DNA of 64,000 nt from Terribacillus saccharophilus. GTDB taxonomy: Bacteria; Bacillota; Bacilli; Bacillales; Amphibacillaceae. Location: NCBI RefSeq assembly GCF_002272745.1, contig NZ_NPBD01000001.1:306296-370295 (forward strand), in the 5' to 3' direction. The notes below the pieces were generated by a model. It searched no databases, had not been told where the DNA came from, and worked only from the letters and a program-made list of their open reading frames with translations. Positions 16,225 to 25,900 of the stretch are shown here, piece by piece. The translations under genes and the position numbers were made by a program. The first letter of the stretch is position 1; each line of letters begins with the position of its first letter.

Positions 16225-16538
16225 TGGCTTGGATTGTGCTTATTATCGCAGGTATGTTTGAAGTGCTTGGTGTGACAATGATAAACAAACTTAATGAAAA
16301 GCCTAGCTTCAAGAACATCAGCATATTCATTCTGGGATTCGCGGGAAGCTTTGGCTGCTTATCCTATAGCATGTCGTACCTGCCAATGGGGACTGCTTAT
16401 GCTATTTGGACTGGTATAGGAACTGCCGGAGGAGCTATCGTCGGGATGCTTTTCTTCCAGGAATCGAAGGATTGGAAGAGACTTGTCTGTATTGCGATGA
16501 TATTGGCTTCAGCTGTAGGATTGAAATTGATCGCTTAA
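16221..16538 (+). CDS. ykkD: SMR-family guanidinium exporter subunit, YkkD type
   Basis: 105 residues, equal in length to B. subtilis YkkD. Four hydrophobic helices, the helix-1 glutamate in IIAGMFEVLGVTMINKL and the conserved TAYAIWTGIGTAGGAIVGML of helix 3 are visible. It is translationally coupled to ykkC (ATGA overlap), as expected for a pair whose subunits assemble together in opposite orientations. A terminator follows 7 nt after the stop. Confidence 0.9.
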   Translation: MMAWIVLIIAGMFEVLGVTMINKLNEKPSFKNISIFILGFAGSFGCLSYSMSYLPMGTAYAIWTGIGTAGGAIVGMLFFQESKDWKRLVCIAMILASAVGLKLIA

Positions 16539-16544
16539 AAGGAG

Positions 16545-16571
16545 GAGCATGTGGAGACGCGTGCTCTTTTT
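16545..16571 (+). terminator. Terminator after ykkCD
   Basis: GAGCATG and CGTGCTC form the stem, followed by TTTTT. Confidence 0.65.
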
Positions 16572-16780
16572 CTATTTAATTGTAACTGATATGCACATGC
16601 TTGAGTTTTGTTACATAAGTGTAAAAACTCTTTTTTACTACAATTCGTCCCAATTTTGCAAAAAACCTCAAATTACCAGTTTATAAGACTTTTATAATGG
16701 TACTAAATTATTTATTTTCATAAACCGGGATATAAGCCTGGGACTTACCGCTTAATTTCTGGAAATCGTTTCATACTCCG

Positions 16781-16809
16781 TTGACTTTAAATTTTCCTTT
16801 CTTTAGGAT
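16781..16809 (+). promoter_or_regulatory. Candidate promoter of the type VII secretion operon
   Basis: TTGACT (16781-16786) and TAGGAT (16804-16809) are 17 nt apart, 78 nt before esxA. The rest of the 316-nt intergenic region (16571-16886) is AT-rich; I see no other strong signal apart from a TATAAT near 16692 without a good -35. Confidence 0.4.
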
Positions 16810-16886
16810 TTATGTGAGAAGGTATTGGGTATACATTTATTGGAATCACTACAACCTTCTGTAAAATTAAATGAGGAGCTGATCAA

Positions 16887-17183
16887 ATGGCCGGACAAAT
16901 TCGTATGACCCCGGAGCAGTTACAAAGCCACGCAAAAAAATATGGTACTAGTTCTTCGCAGCTCGACCAAATTCTTTCAGATCTATCTACTTTGCAAGAA
17001 CAACTTCGTTCAGAGTGGGAAGGTAGAGCCTTCGATCGCTTCGATGATCAATTCGTACAGCTAAGACCGAAAGTTCAAGAATTCTCTCAGCTTATGCTGG
17101 ACATCCAACAACAGCTTGAAAAAACAGCTCAAGCAGTACAAGAGCAGGACGAAGCACTATCACAAAACTTCGGATTCAGATAA
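16887..17183 (+). CDS. esxA: WXG100-family type VII secretion substrate EsxA
   Basis: 98 residues forming the helical hairpin of WXG100 proteins. The WxG turn appears as SEWEGRAFDRF at about residues 49-59 and the two amphipathic helices flank it. The C-terminal helix carries the YxxxD/E-like export region, here more diverged (LEKTAQAVQEQDEALSQNFGF). EsxA/YukE is secreted as a dimer and is needed for secretion of larger substrates. It is the first gene of the locus, in the S. aureus order. ATG 16887 follows GAGGAG at 8 nt. A hairpin in the 180-nt gap to esaA may set its higher expression. Confidence 0.93.
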   Translation: MAGQIRMTPEQLQSHAKKYGTSSSQLDQILSDLSTLQEQLRSEWEGRAFDRFDDQFVQLRPKVQEFSQLMLDIQQQLEKTAQAVQEQDEALSQNFGFR

Positions 17184-17228
17184 GCACCCATCTGGCTGCT
17201 GTTTGACCGTCGCATGACACGACAGGGT

Positions 17229-17258
17229 GGGCTGCATGACGCATGCGTTATGTGGCCC
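17229..17258 (+). promoter_or_regulatory. Strong hairpin between esxA and esaA
   Basis: GGGCTGCATGAC and GTTATGTGGCCC pair fully with three G-T wobbles, capped by GCATGC. No T-run follows, so it is not a standard terminator. An RNA-stability or processing element that protects esxA mRNA is plausible. Confidence 0.55.
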
Positions 17259-17363
17259 AATTACTGTAAAAAGACAGGTATTTGTGTGCCATGCACTTTT
17301 GCCTTAATCCTTACTTGAAACCACATATTATGCAAACTGGAGACACCAGGAGTTGAGAATACA

Positions 17364-20300
17364 TTGAAAAAGTTCGATAAAAGATGGATTTTATTCTTAG
17401 TGCTGATTGTACTGTTAGCGTCTGGTTTATCTTACTTAACCTTACACCAGGAAACGACGAAGACAGCAGTACAGCCACAGACACAGAATATGTCAGTAGC
17501 ACTTGTCAATGAAGATCAAGGATCCACGTTCAATGACACCGAGCTTGCTTTCGGGGATGCCTTTGTCAGTTCGGTTAGTGAGAATGAGAACCACGAGTGG
17601 TTCGTCGTAAGTCGGGGAGTTGCGGAAAGCGGCTTGAAGAATAATACATACGATATGATGATCGTAATTCCTAACGACTTTTCGGAGAAATCGCTGAATA
17701 TAACAGCAGAGGCACCTGAACAAGTAGTGCTGCAGTATAAGATTAATGCATCTAAAAATCCGCGTTTGAAAGAAGAAGCGGAGAAAACAGCAAGTGATAT
17801 CTTAAATGATTTTAACAGAAGAGTTATTGATGTGTACTTTGCGAGCATCATCGGAAATCTGCAGAATGCGCAGGATAGCATCGGTCAGATGGTCAACCGT
17901 CAAGCGGCATATACGAATTCTTATAACTCAAATGTGTTCCAGCCATTATCCGGCTACACCGATCAATTCGGTATGGTAAGAGAAAATACAGAAGTGTCAA
18001 AGGATAGCTTTACAAGTTTCGGTGAGCTGTTGGCTTCTTATGAAGATCAGCTGGTTGACGAAACTCAGCTTGGGGAAGACTTCGTGAGTAATCTGGACGA
18101 AGTGATGAATTTAAAGGAAACGAATAATACGGATCTAGTAAACTTCCAGGATCAGATCAATCAATTCAGTCAAGGATTGACAGCCGGTGAAGTGGACCAG
18201 CGACTGGATCAGCTAGTTGCTACGAATGAGGCAATTAACCGTCAATTCGCAGCAAGTCAGCAGAATGCTGTTGATACGGTCATGAACCGTCCAGTAACAT
18301 CTTTAAATACGACTAATATCTATTCAGGTTCTGTCTCCTTACAGCAGCAGCTGCAGGATTCCTCTGAAAGAGTTGCTGCCCTTCAGCAGGATATTGATGC
18401 TTATCTAACGGAAAGCAATGAGCAATTCAGGGCTAAGGTCGGGGATAGAATTAGAAAAACAATTGAAGAAGAACTTGATGAAGATCAGTATTTGAATATC
18501 AATATGCTGTTCGAAGACCCTAATCAAGTTGCTCGAAACAGAATCAACCGCGCTATAGGTAAGCTGCCTTCTTTGAACACGGATGATTTTCGGGATGTGG
18601 GTTTACCGGATAGCACAGTAAAAGAGATTACCAATGTCATTCGGATGACTGAAAAATATCAGAATGAAATTAAGAGTGTCAATATTGATAAGGACCCTTC
18701 TCCAACATTGAAAGATGAATTTGAGAGATTGAATAAAAAGCTTAAAGAAGGAATCCTTGTTTCAGATTCTGTAGAGATTCCGGAAAATGACACCGAAGAA
18801 AGTAGTTTTAAACTTCAAGTACCCAAGAACTTCACTGCAAAAAGTATCACATTGACTTTATCAGATGGCAGAACAATTTCATCCGATGGCGGCGAAATTA
18901 AAGTTCCGCATACGGATGGAAGGTTCAACGTTGAAGCAACATTACAGTTGAATGAGGGTTCATTTGATGTATATAAACCAGTCGAATGGTCTTGGAAGTT
19001 GATATCAGAGAAGCATAAAGTAGAGGAAAAGAAGCCAGAGGAAAATGTAGCATTTCAGACTGGTTCCAGCAATTTACTTGGCAGTATCCAAATAAAGAAT
19101 GATCCTGTTCCAGATAAAGAGAATACTCAAAAAGAAACTAATAATGAAGAAAATGAGGACAAGGACATTACTGAAGGTAATGATTCTGGAACAGAAGATG
19201 AGGATCAAACTGATTCAACACCAGCAGAAGGAGAAGAGTCCTCTGACAATCCATCCAATGAACAAGGGCAAAATCAAGATGGAACAGAGGACAATGATAA
19301 TCCTGAAGAGAATCAGAACGAGGATAATAATCCAAATCCAAATCCAGGCGAAGATAAAGGTGACGACGAAGGAGATAATGAAGAGGATCAAGAGAAGCCA
19401 GAACCACTTATTATCAAAACAAATGAAATACAGCATAAGATAATGACTCCAATTGAAGAAATGGACGATACAACTCAAGTATTAATTAATACTGTTGATA
19501 ACACAATTTCTTCTTACCAAGAACTGGGCTCGCAATACGAAAGCTATTTTGGCTTCGGGCTACATGGACTACCTGATAATTTCGGTTCTGAAAGCTTAAT
19601 CAATCTAGCTAGCAGGGACTCACTTTATTATTTATTCAACAAAAAAGACATCAAGGATTTACTCACCGACTACATGACAGGCCAAATTACTGGCAGCGTC
19701 ACAGAACAGCTTCAAACACCAGCAGAAGCTTTCCGTCAGCAAGTCGGCGACTACCAATCACGGGTACAGCAAGCTATCGCAGATGCTGATACATTAACTG
19801 GCCAAGTTGCTGCAACAACAGAGCAAGCAACTGTCTTAAATGACAATGTAAGTCAGACATTGGAAGATGTGACTGCGTGGCGTGATCAAGTGCTGGCACT
19901 TCTAGATGGGCAGACGGAGATTCAAACGAATGCACAGGGTGAACAGGAAGCTGTCCTGACATTGGGCAGTGAATTCCAGCCGCTTCTGATGTCGAGCCAG
20001 TCATTAGCTGAGCAAGCACAAAGCAATACGAATACAGCTGATCAAGTTTATGAGACATTTGACACCATTGATACACAAGCGAGAGAGATTGAACAAAGTG
20101 GTACTGGACTAGTGAGCGATGCGGAAACGCTTGCTTCCAATCTGACTGACAAGCTGTCAGATGATCAGAACTTCACTGAGAACTTCACTGAAGTTTTGGC
20201 AAACAGCCGAGTCGGTGATAGGCAGAACGAAAATTTATATGATTTCCTTTCCAATCCTGTCCAAACAAGCAATGAAGGTACGATTGCAGCTCAAAGTGAG

Positions 20301-20900
20301 ACAATTTTCACGCCTTATTATCTAGTGCTGATTAGTTTCATTGTCGTTCTCTTCACGGCTTATGTCATCTCAACTTTGCATATGAGACGAAAACAGGATG
20401 ACCAATTTGCATCTGATACGTCACTGATGGTACAGCATGCACCAATTACAATCATTACAGCTGGTATTGGGCTGCTGGAAGGTATAGTCATTGGAATTGT
20501 ATCCAGCTACTATTTGCCAATTGACGATTTGAATAAGCTTCAATTGACAGCTGTTATGGCACTGCTTATTACGGCGATGCTGATGATAGCAACATACTTG
20601 TTAAGACAAATGAAAATGATCGGGATGTTTATCTTGCTTGCGATATTCAGTCTGTATCTATTCTTTACAGATGCGATCGGTACTGCAAGCACAGCATTCC
20701 CGACAATTGAGAAGTTTTCTCCTCTGCAGTACATGGAAACATTTATGCTTCGTATTGTAGAAGGCTCGGTTAACTACGTTGTTGCGATTTTTGCACTGGT
20801 TATCGCAGCAGCTATTGGTGCCCTTGCCAACCTATTGGTCATTAGCCAATCGGATAAAGGAGTAGATAATGCCGATGACAACCAAACAGAAGCTGGTTGA
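17364..20900 (+). CDS. esaA: Type VII secretion protein EsaA (YueB-like)
   Basis: 1178 residues, among the longer EsaA/YueB proteins. An N-terminal membrane helix (about residues 9-25) is followed by a very large extracellular part with coiled-coil-like Q/D/N-rich stretches. About five membrane helices lie at the C terminus (roughly residues 980-1165). In B. subtilis YueB is the receptor for phage SPP1 and a channel component. Unusual here is a low-complexity Glu/Asp/Asn linker at about residues 575-685 (nt 19090-19400). TTG 17364 starts the MKKFDKRWILFL segment, 11 nt after AGGAG. The 3' end overlaps essA by 32 nt. Confidence 0.93.
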   Translation: MKKFDKRWILFLVLIVLLASGLSYLTLHQETTKTAVQPQTQNMSVALVNEDQGSTFNDTELAFGDAFVSSVSENENHEWFVVSRGVAESGLKNNTYDMMIVIPNDFSEKSLNITAEAPEQVVLQYKINASKNPRLKEEAEKTASDILNDFNRRVIDVYFASIIGNLQNAQDSIGQMVNRQAAYTNSYNSNVFQPLSGYTDQFGMVRENTEVSKDSFTSFGELLASYEDQLVDETQLGEDFVSNLDEVMNLKETNNTDLVNFQDQINQFSQGLTAGEVDQRLDQLVATNEAINRQFAASQQNAVDTVMNRPVTSLNTTNIYSGSVSLQQQLQDSSERVAALQQDIDAYLTESNEQFRAKVGDRIRKTIEEELDEDQYLNINMLFEDPNQVARNRINRAIGKLPSLNTDDFRDVGLPDSTVKEITNVIRMTEKYQNEIKSVNIDKDPSPTLKDEFERLNKKLKEGILVSDSVEIPENDTEESSFKLQVPKNFTAKSITLTLSDGRTISSDGGEIKVPHTDGRFNVEATLQLNEGSFDVYKPVEWSWKLISEKHKVEEKKPEENVAFQTGSSNLLGSIQIKNDPVPDKENTQKETNNEENEDKDITEGNDSGTEDEDQTDSTPAEGEESSDNPSNEQGQNQDGTEDNDNPEENQNEDNNPNPNPGEDKGDDEGDNEEDQEKPEPLIIKTNEIQHKIMTPIEEMDDTTQVLINTVDNTISSYQELGSQYESYFGFGLHGLPDNFGSESLINLASRDSLYYLFNKKDIKDLLTDYMTGQITGSVTEQLQTPAEAFRQQVGDYQSRVQQAIADADTLTGQVAATTEQATVLNDNVSQTLEDVTAWRDQVLALLDGQTEIQTNAQGEQEAVLTLGSEFQPLLMSSQSLAEQAQSNTNTADQVYETFDTIDTQAREIEQSGTGLVSDAETLASNLTDKLSDDQNFTENFTEVLANSRVGDRQNENLYDFLSNPVQTSNEGTIAAQSETIFTPYYLVLISFIVVLFTAYVISTLHMRRKQDDQFASDTSLMVQHAPITIITAGIGLLEGIVIGIVSSYYLPIDDLNKLQLTAVMALLITAMLMIATYLLRQMKMIGMFILLAIFSLYLFFTDAIGTASTAFPTIEKFSPLQYMETFMLRIVEGSVNYVVAIFALVIAAAIGALANLLVISQSDKGVDNADDNQTEAG

Positions 20901-21372
20901 TTTGGCGTTCATATTTACCATTATTCTGCTGATACTTCTACCTATAGAAGTATCAGCAGAAACTCATTCTGATGAAAATGAACGCGGAAGTCTCCAGATG
21001 CAAATCGACCGTATACAAAAGGAAAAAGATGTTGGGGCAGATACCCGGGAAACAGAGAAGGAAAAAGTTTTCCCGGGACTGTTCAATGACGAAACAACGG
21101 ATGATATACAGCAAAAAGCTGAAGTGAAAAGGGAAGATGTAGAAGCATTGCAAGATAGTGTATTTACACTCGATATCAACCAGCAGGCACCATTAGAGGA
21201 AGTGCAGGATACCTTGTTTACCGCAGACTATACCTCGGAAGCGGCCAGCGGTCAAAAGGCAGAAGATCAAACGGAGACGGATTCCGGAAACGGAGTACTT
21301 TACTTCTTAATCGGGATAGCGCTCGCGTTATGTATCGGCTTATATATGATGATGCGAAAATTATTAGACTAG
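20869..21372 (+). CDS. essA: Type VII secretion protein EssA
   Basis: 167 residues with an N-terminal hydrophobic helix (LAFIFTIILLILLPIEVSA, possibly a cleavable signal), a charged extracellular middle, and a C-terminal membrane helix (VLYFLIGIALALCIGLYMMM). This layout and the position between esaA and esaB are those of EssA/YueC, a small membrane component of the secretion machine. The ATG lies inside the end of esaA, 7 nt after AAAGGAG, so translation is coupled. Confidence 0.85.
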   Translation: MPMTTKQKLVDLAFIFTIILLILLPIEVSAETHSDENERGSLQMQIDRIQKEKDVGADTRETEKEKVFPGLFNDETTDDIQQKAEVKREDVEALQDSVFTLDINQQAPLEEVQDTLFTADYTSEAASGQKAEDQTETDSGNGVLYFLIGIALALCIGLYMMMRKLLD

Positions 21373-21382
21373 GAGAAAGACG

Positions 21383-21637
21383 ATGACCAACACGAAACAT
21401 ATTAACGTCACGATGGACCTACAATCTGTCAGTGGAGAGGGATCAGTCTATGACTTACGTATTCCCACTCAATTGACGGTGAAGCAGCTGCTTCATCATG
21501 TGATGGATACATTGCATATTGAATCAAATAACATCCATTCCACGATCAAGATCGTGACCAAGCATCTTGTCCTGGCGGATGATGACTATCTAAGAGACTA
21601 TCCAGTCACAGATGGCGATGTACTAGTAGTCTTGTAA
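21383..21637 (+). CDS. esaB: Type VII secretion protein EsaB (ubiquitin-like)
   Basis: 84 residues with the beta-grasp pattern of EsaB/YukD: a first strand (INVTMDL), a second (YDLRIPTQLTV), a helix (KQLLHHVMDTLHI) and a final hydrophobic DGDVLVVL. It lacks the C-terminal Gly-Gly of ubiquitin. This cytoplasmic protein modulates effector levels or assembly in S. aureus. It starts 10 nt after essA and precedes essB by 43 nt. Confidence 0.9.
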   Translation: MTNTKHINVTMDLQSVSGEGSVYDLRIPTQLTVKQLLHHVMDTLHIESNNIHSTIKIVTKHLVLADDDYLRDYPVTDGDVLVVL

Positions 21638-21680
21638 TATAAAGAGCCATCTGTGCTAATTGTGAAGGAGCCAGCCAAAC

Positions 21681-22949
21681 ATGAATGAGAGAAAAATAGA
21701 ATTGGATAATGCTACATATACTCTGCAGCAGGATAAACAAGCAATCCGGATAACAATGCCCAAATCCCAAACCACGGTAAAAGGTAACCGGCAACTGTAT
21801 TTAATGCATCAACCTTCCGATCAGTTTGTGCCAATGGAGGTACAAGAAGAGGAAGATACTTTAGCATTCATCTACAACACCAATCCCAATCATAAAAAGT
21901 GGTCTGACATCCAAAAGCTGCGTCAGGATGATAAACTGCGTATTCTGAGCAATATTGGCAAACTTGAACGCTACCTTTCCAGCCGGATCACGTTTTTCCT
22001 TCATCCTGACAATCTCGTCTTTGATGAGAATTTGATGCCACAAGTGATCCACCGCGGTGTCCGTAATATCGTACCCCCATTCGATATGCAGTCAGAGACA
22101 TTCCTTAAACAATATAAATGCTTGAGCATCGCCATGTTCTCTAAGAAGTATTCCTTCGATCAGCTTTATCATGGTTCCCTTGAGAATGCAAATGAATCAG
22201 ATTTTGAGAAGAAGATCCAAAAGCTTGAGACGATCAAAGCCTTAAGACAATTCCTGCAAGAGAGCTATGCAAAAGAACAGAAAAAAACAGATAAGACGAT
22301 GAGCTTCTTACCCACGAAACGTTTTAGATTATATAAACGTCTATCCATCATCATGATTATCCTAAGTGTTTTGCTGGCTGCACCCCTTATTTACTTAGCG
22401 CTGATTAAGGACCCTTTCCAAGATAAGCAATTGGAAGCGCATGGCGAGTTCCTGGCGAATAATTACAATGACGTTATTTCAACTTTGGCAGAAGAAGATC
22501 CGGAAAAGATGCCGAGCCAAACAAAATATACACTGGCGTACTCCTATATTCAGGTAGAAGCTTTATCTGACGAAGAAAAAGAATCAATTTTAAAGAATGT
22601 GACACTGAAAAGTGACCAGGATTATCTGCTTTATTGGATTTACAATGGCCGTGGTGAATTGGATACATCCTTGGATAAGGCCAAATATATCGACGATCCG
22701 CAGCTGATTATCTACGGATTGATCAAGAAAATCGAACAAGTGAAGAACAATCCGGATCTATCTGGAACGGATCGAGACAGACAAGTTGAAGATCTCCAAA
22801 ATCAGCTGGATAAAATGCTTGAAGAATATAATTTAGATCCTCTTGGTGAGGAATCAGAGACAGAAGCAGCCCCTGATCAGGAAGCTGCATCAGAGGAACA
22901 GCAGAACGCACAAGAAGAAAATAATGATGAGAATAAAGAAGAGAAATGA
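21681..22949 (+). CDS. essB: Type VII secretion protein EssB
   Basis: 422 residues. The cytoplasmic N-terminal domain (residues 1-210) corresponds to the pseudokinase fold of EssB/YukC, one membrane helix follows at about residues 220-241 (LSIIMIILSVLLAAPLIYLAL), and the extracellular part is helical. The last 50 residues are very acidic and Gln/Asn/Glu-rich, as is often seen. EssB forms dimers and binds EssC. ATG 21681 follows GGAG; the gene lies 45 nt before essC. Confidence 0.92.
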   Translation: MNERKIELDNATYTLQQDKQAIRITMPKSQTTVKGNRQLYLMHQPSDQFVPMEVQEEEDTLAFIYNTNPNHKKWSDIQKLRQDDKLRILSNIGKLERYLSSRITFFLHPDNLVFDENLMPQVIHRGVRNIVPPFDMQSETFLKQYKCLSIAMFSKKYSFDQLYHGSLENANESDFEKKIQKLETIKALRQFLQESYAKEQKKTDKTMSFLPTKRFRLYKRLSIIMIILSVLLAAPLIYLALIKDPFQDKQLEAHGEFLANNYNDVISTLAEEDPEKMPSQTKYTLAYSYIQVEALSDEEKESILKNVTLKSDQDYLLYWIYNGRGELDTSLDKAKYIDDPQLIIYGLIKKIEQVKNNPDLSGTDRDRQVEDLQNQLDKMLEEYNLDPLGEESETEAAPDQEAASEEQQNAQEENNDENKEEK

Positions 22950-22994
22950 TGTCTGTCTGCGATGGATGGAGTGCATAGAGAGGAAGTAGAATAG

Positions 22995-25900
22995 ATGGCA
23001 CATAAAACACTGCTCGTAGCATATAAAGATAAACTGCATAAATGCCATTTGCCCGAACAATCCAGTCAGACCGTAATCATCAGCGATAGACGCAGGGATC
23101 AGGTGACGATAGCCGGACTGGCAACTGAACTAGAACTGGAATGGGACGGACAAAGACTATCATATCAGCAAGAAGAGATTCGCGCTGCTAAACAAATAGG
23201 GGAATTGCAGCTCTATTTGATTGATGCAAAAAAGTACAACGCATTTGATATTGCAGGTCAGCAATCTGTCACATTCGGTGCTGGGGATTACAATGATATT
23301 AATAAACAGCATTGGAAAGCAGATTTCGTACTCCTGCGTGAAGCAGAAGCGTCTGGTTTCCGCATAGATTTACAAAGCAGAAACGTCTACCATAACTACC
23401 GGCTGCTCCAAAATGATGTGCAGGTGGAAGAGGGAGATGTTTTATTCGCAGATGGCGTCTTGCTGACAGTGTATGGCGACACTATTGAAATTCAGACAAA
23501 TGGAGATCTCGAATCCTCCTTGATGGAATTGGTCGGTCAAGAGAAACCCTACGGCGGGGAGTATCCAGACTATCATCGTTCTCCGCGCATCATTTATCGG
23601 GAACCGGAGGAAAAGCGAACGATTGCTAAGCCAGCCAATAAGCCAAGTAAGCCAAGTGAGCAGTTGGCGAGGACTATTGTACCGCCGCTTGTCATGATAG
23701 CGGCTTTAATCGCTATTTCACTGATTCAGCCACGGGGGATTTTTATTATCGTAATGGTAATCGCTACTGTAGTTACGGTCATCTTCTCTATCACGTCTTA
23801 TGTGAAAAATGTACGCAAATACAAGGCGGATATGAAACACAGGGAAGAAACTTATAAGCGCTATTTGAAGCGAAAAACGAAGGAACTTTATCATGCAAGT
23901 GAAGAGCAGCGACATGCACTGCATTTCCACTATCCCGATGTAGAGAAAATATCTGAAATGGCTGCTGTAACCGAAGCCCGTATTTATGAGAAAACAGCCT
24001 ATCACCATGATTTTTTGAGCTTTCGTACAGGATTAGGGAGAGTAGATACAAGCTTCGAAATTTCTTACAACGAGGAAGAATTTACGCAGGAACAAGATGA
24101 TTTGGTAGATGAAGCAAGACATTTACTTGACCAGTTCAAAGAATTGCAGGATGTGCCAGTCATTACTTCTCTGACGAAGGGACCGGTTGGTTATATTGGG
24201 CAGAGAAAGCTTGTACTGGAACAACTTCAGCTGTTAGTGATACAACTTTCTTTATTCCACAGCTATCATGATCTTCAATTCGTTACAATTTTTCCAGAAG
24301 AAGAAAAGAAAGAATGGGATTGGATGCGATGGCTGCCGCATGCAAGTGTGCGAGACATCAACGTTCGCGGCTTTATCTACCATGATCGTTCCCGTGATCA
24401 GGTCCTGCACAGCTTGTATCAAGTACTGAAAGAGCGGAAGCTGCAAGTTGATGAAAAAAGTAATTCAAATGAGAAGCTCTATTTCTCACCACATTATGTT
24501 GTGCTAATCACCGATGAGAAACTAATATTGGATCATACGATCATGGAATTTTTCAATGAAGATCCAAGTCAATACGGTGTCTCACTTGTCTTCGTTCAAG
24601 ATGTGATGCGGGCATTGCCGGAGCATGTGAAGACAGTCATCGATATACGTGATAGCAATGACGGAAAAATTATCCTGGAAGAAGCGGAGCTCGTCAATAA
24701 AGCATTCAAGCCAGATCATTTTCCAAAGGATTTCAATAAAGAAGCTGTCTCACGGGCTTTGGCACCGTTAAACCATCTGCAAAACTTGAAGAATTCTATC
24801 CCGGAACAAGTAACCTTCCTGGAGATGTATGGCGTAGAAAAGGTAGAAGAACTAGCGATTCAAGCACGCTGGCGCAAAAATGAAACATACAAGACACTTG
24901 CTGTACCGCTTGGGCTGAGAGGAAAAGAAGATATTGTCCAGCTGAATCTTCATGAGAAAGCACACGGTCCGCACGGTTTGGTAGCGGGTACGACAGGATC
25001 TGGTAAATCGGAGATCATCCAGTCTTATATCCTTTCGCTTGCCGTAAACTTCCATCCTTATGAAGTCGCATTCCTTCTGATTGATTACAAAGGAGGAGGT
25101 ATGGCGAATCTGTTCCGTAAACTTCCGCATTTGATGGGAACGATCACCAACCTGGATCGCGCACAATCGATGCGTGCTTTGGCTTCCATTAAAGCAGAAT
25201 TGCAGAAAAGGCAGCGTCTCTTCGGAGAGTACAATGTGAATCATATTAACCAATATCAGAAGTTATTTAAACAAGGAAAAGCAGCTGAACCGATGCCGCA
25301 TTTATTCCTTATTTCGGATGAGTTCGCCGAATTGAAATCCGAACAGCCTGATTTCATGAAGGAACTCGTTTCTACTGCACGTATCGGACGTTCCTTAGGG
25401 ATCCACTTGATTCTTGCGACACAGAAGCCGAGCGGTGTAGTTGATGATCAAATTTGGTCCAACTCCAAGTTCAAGTTGGCATTGAAGGTACAAAATGCAA
25501 GCGATTCGAATGAAATTATCAAAACACCTGATGCAGCGGAAATTACACTGCCAGGTCGTTCTTATTTGCAGGTCGGTAACAATGAAATCTATGAACTGTT
25601 CCAAAGTGCATGGAGCGGAGCAGACTATATTCCAGATAAAAATGATGAAGACCATGTGGATCTTACAATCTATAGCATCAATGACCTCGGTCAATACGAT
25701 ATTCTGACGGAAGATTTAAGCGGATTGGAGCAAAAAGAGTCTATCGAAAAAATTCCATCAGAGCTCGATGCCGTCATTGATCATATTGCTGATTACACGG
25801 AGAAGCAGCAGATAGAGCCGTTGGCACGCCCATGGCTGCCGCCTCTGCCAGAGAAAATTTTCGGACCGGAACTTCACCCGGTGGCATTCCGCGACGCATG

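Noticed and set aside
16680..16700. TATAAT near 16692 as the main esxA promoter
   Set aside because: No acceptable -35 box at 16-18 nt; TTGACT-17-TAGGAT at 16781-16809 is better placed.
19099..19478. Frames on both strands inside the acidic EsaA linker
   Set aside because: Low-complexity GA-rich coding sequence opens other frames; no ribosome sites and the esaA frame is continuous.
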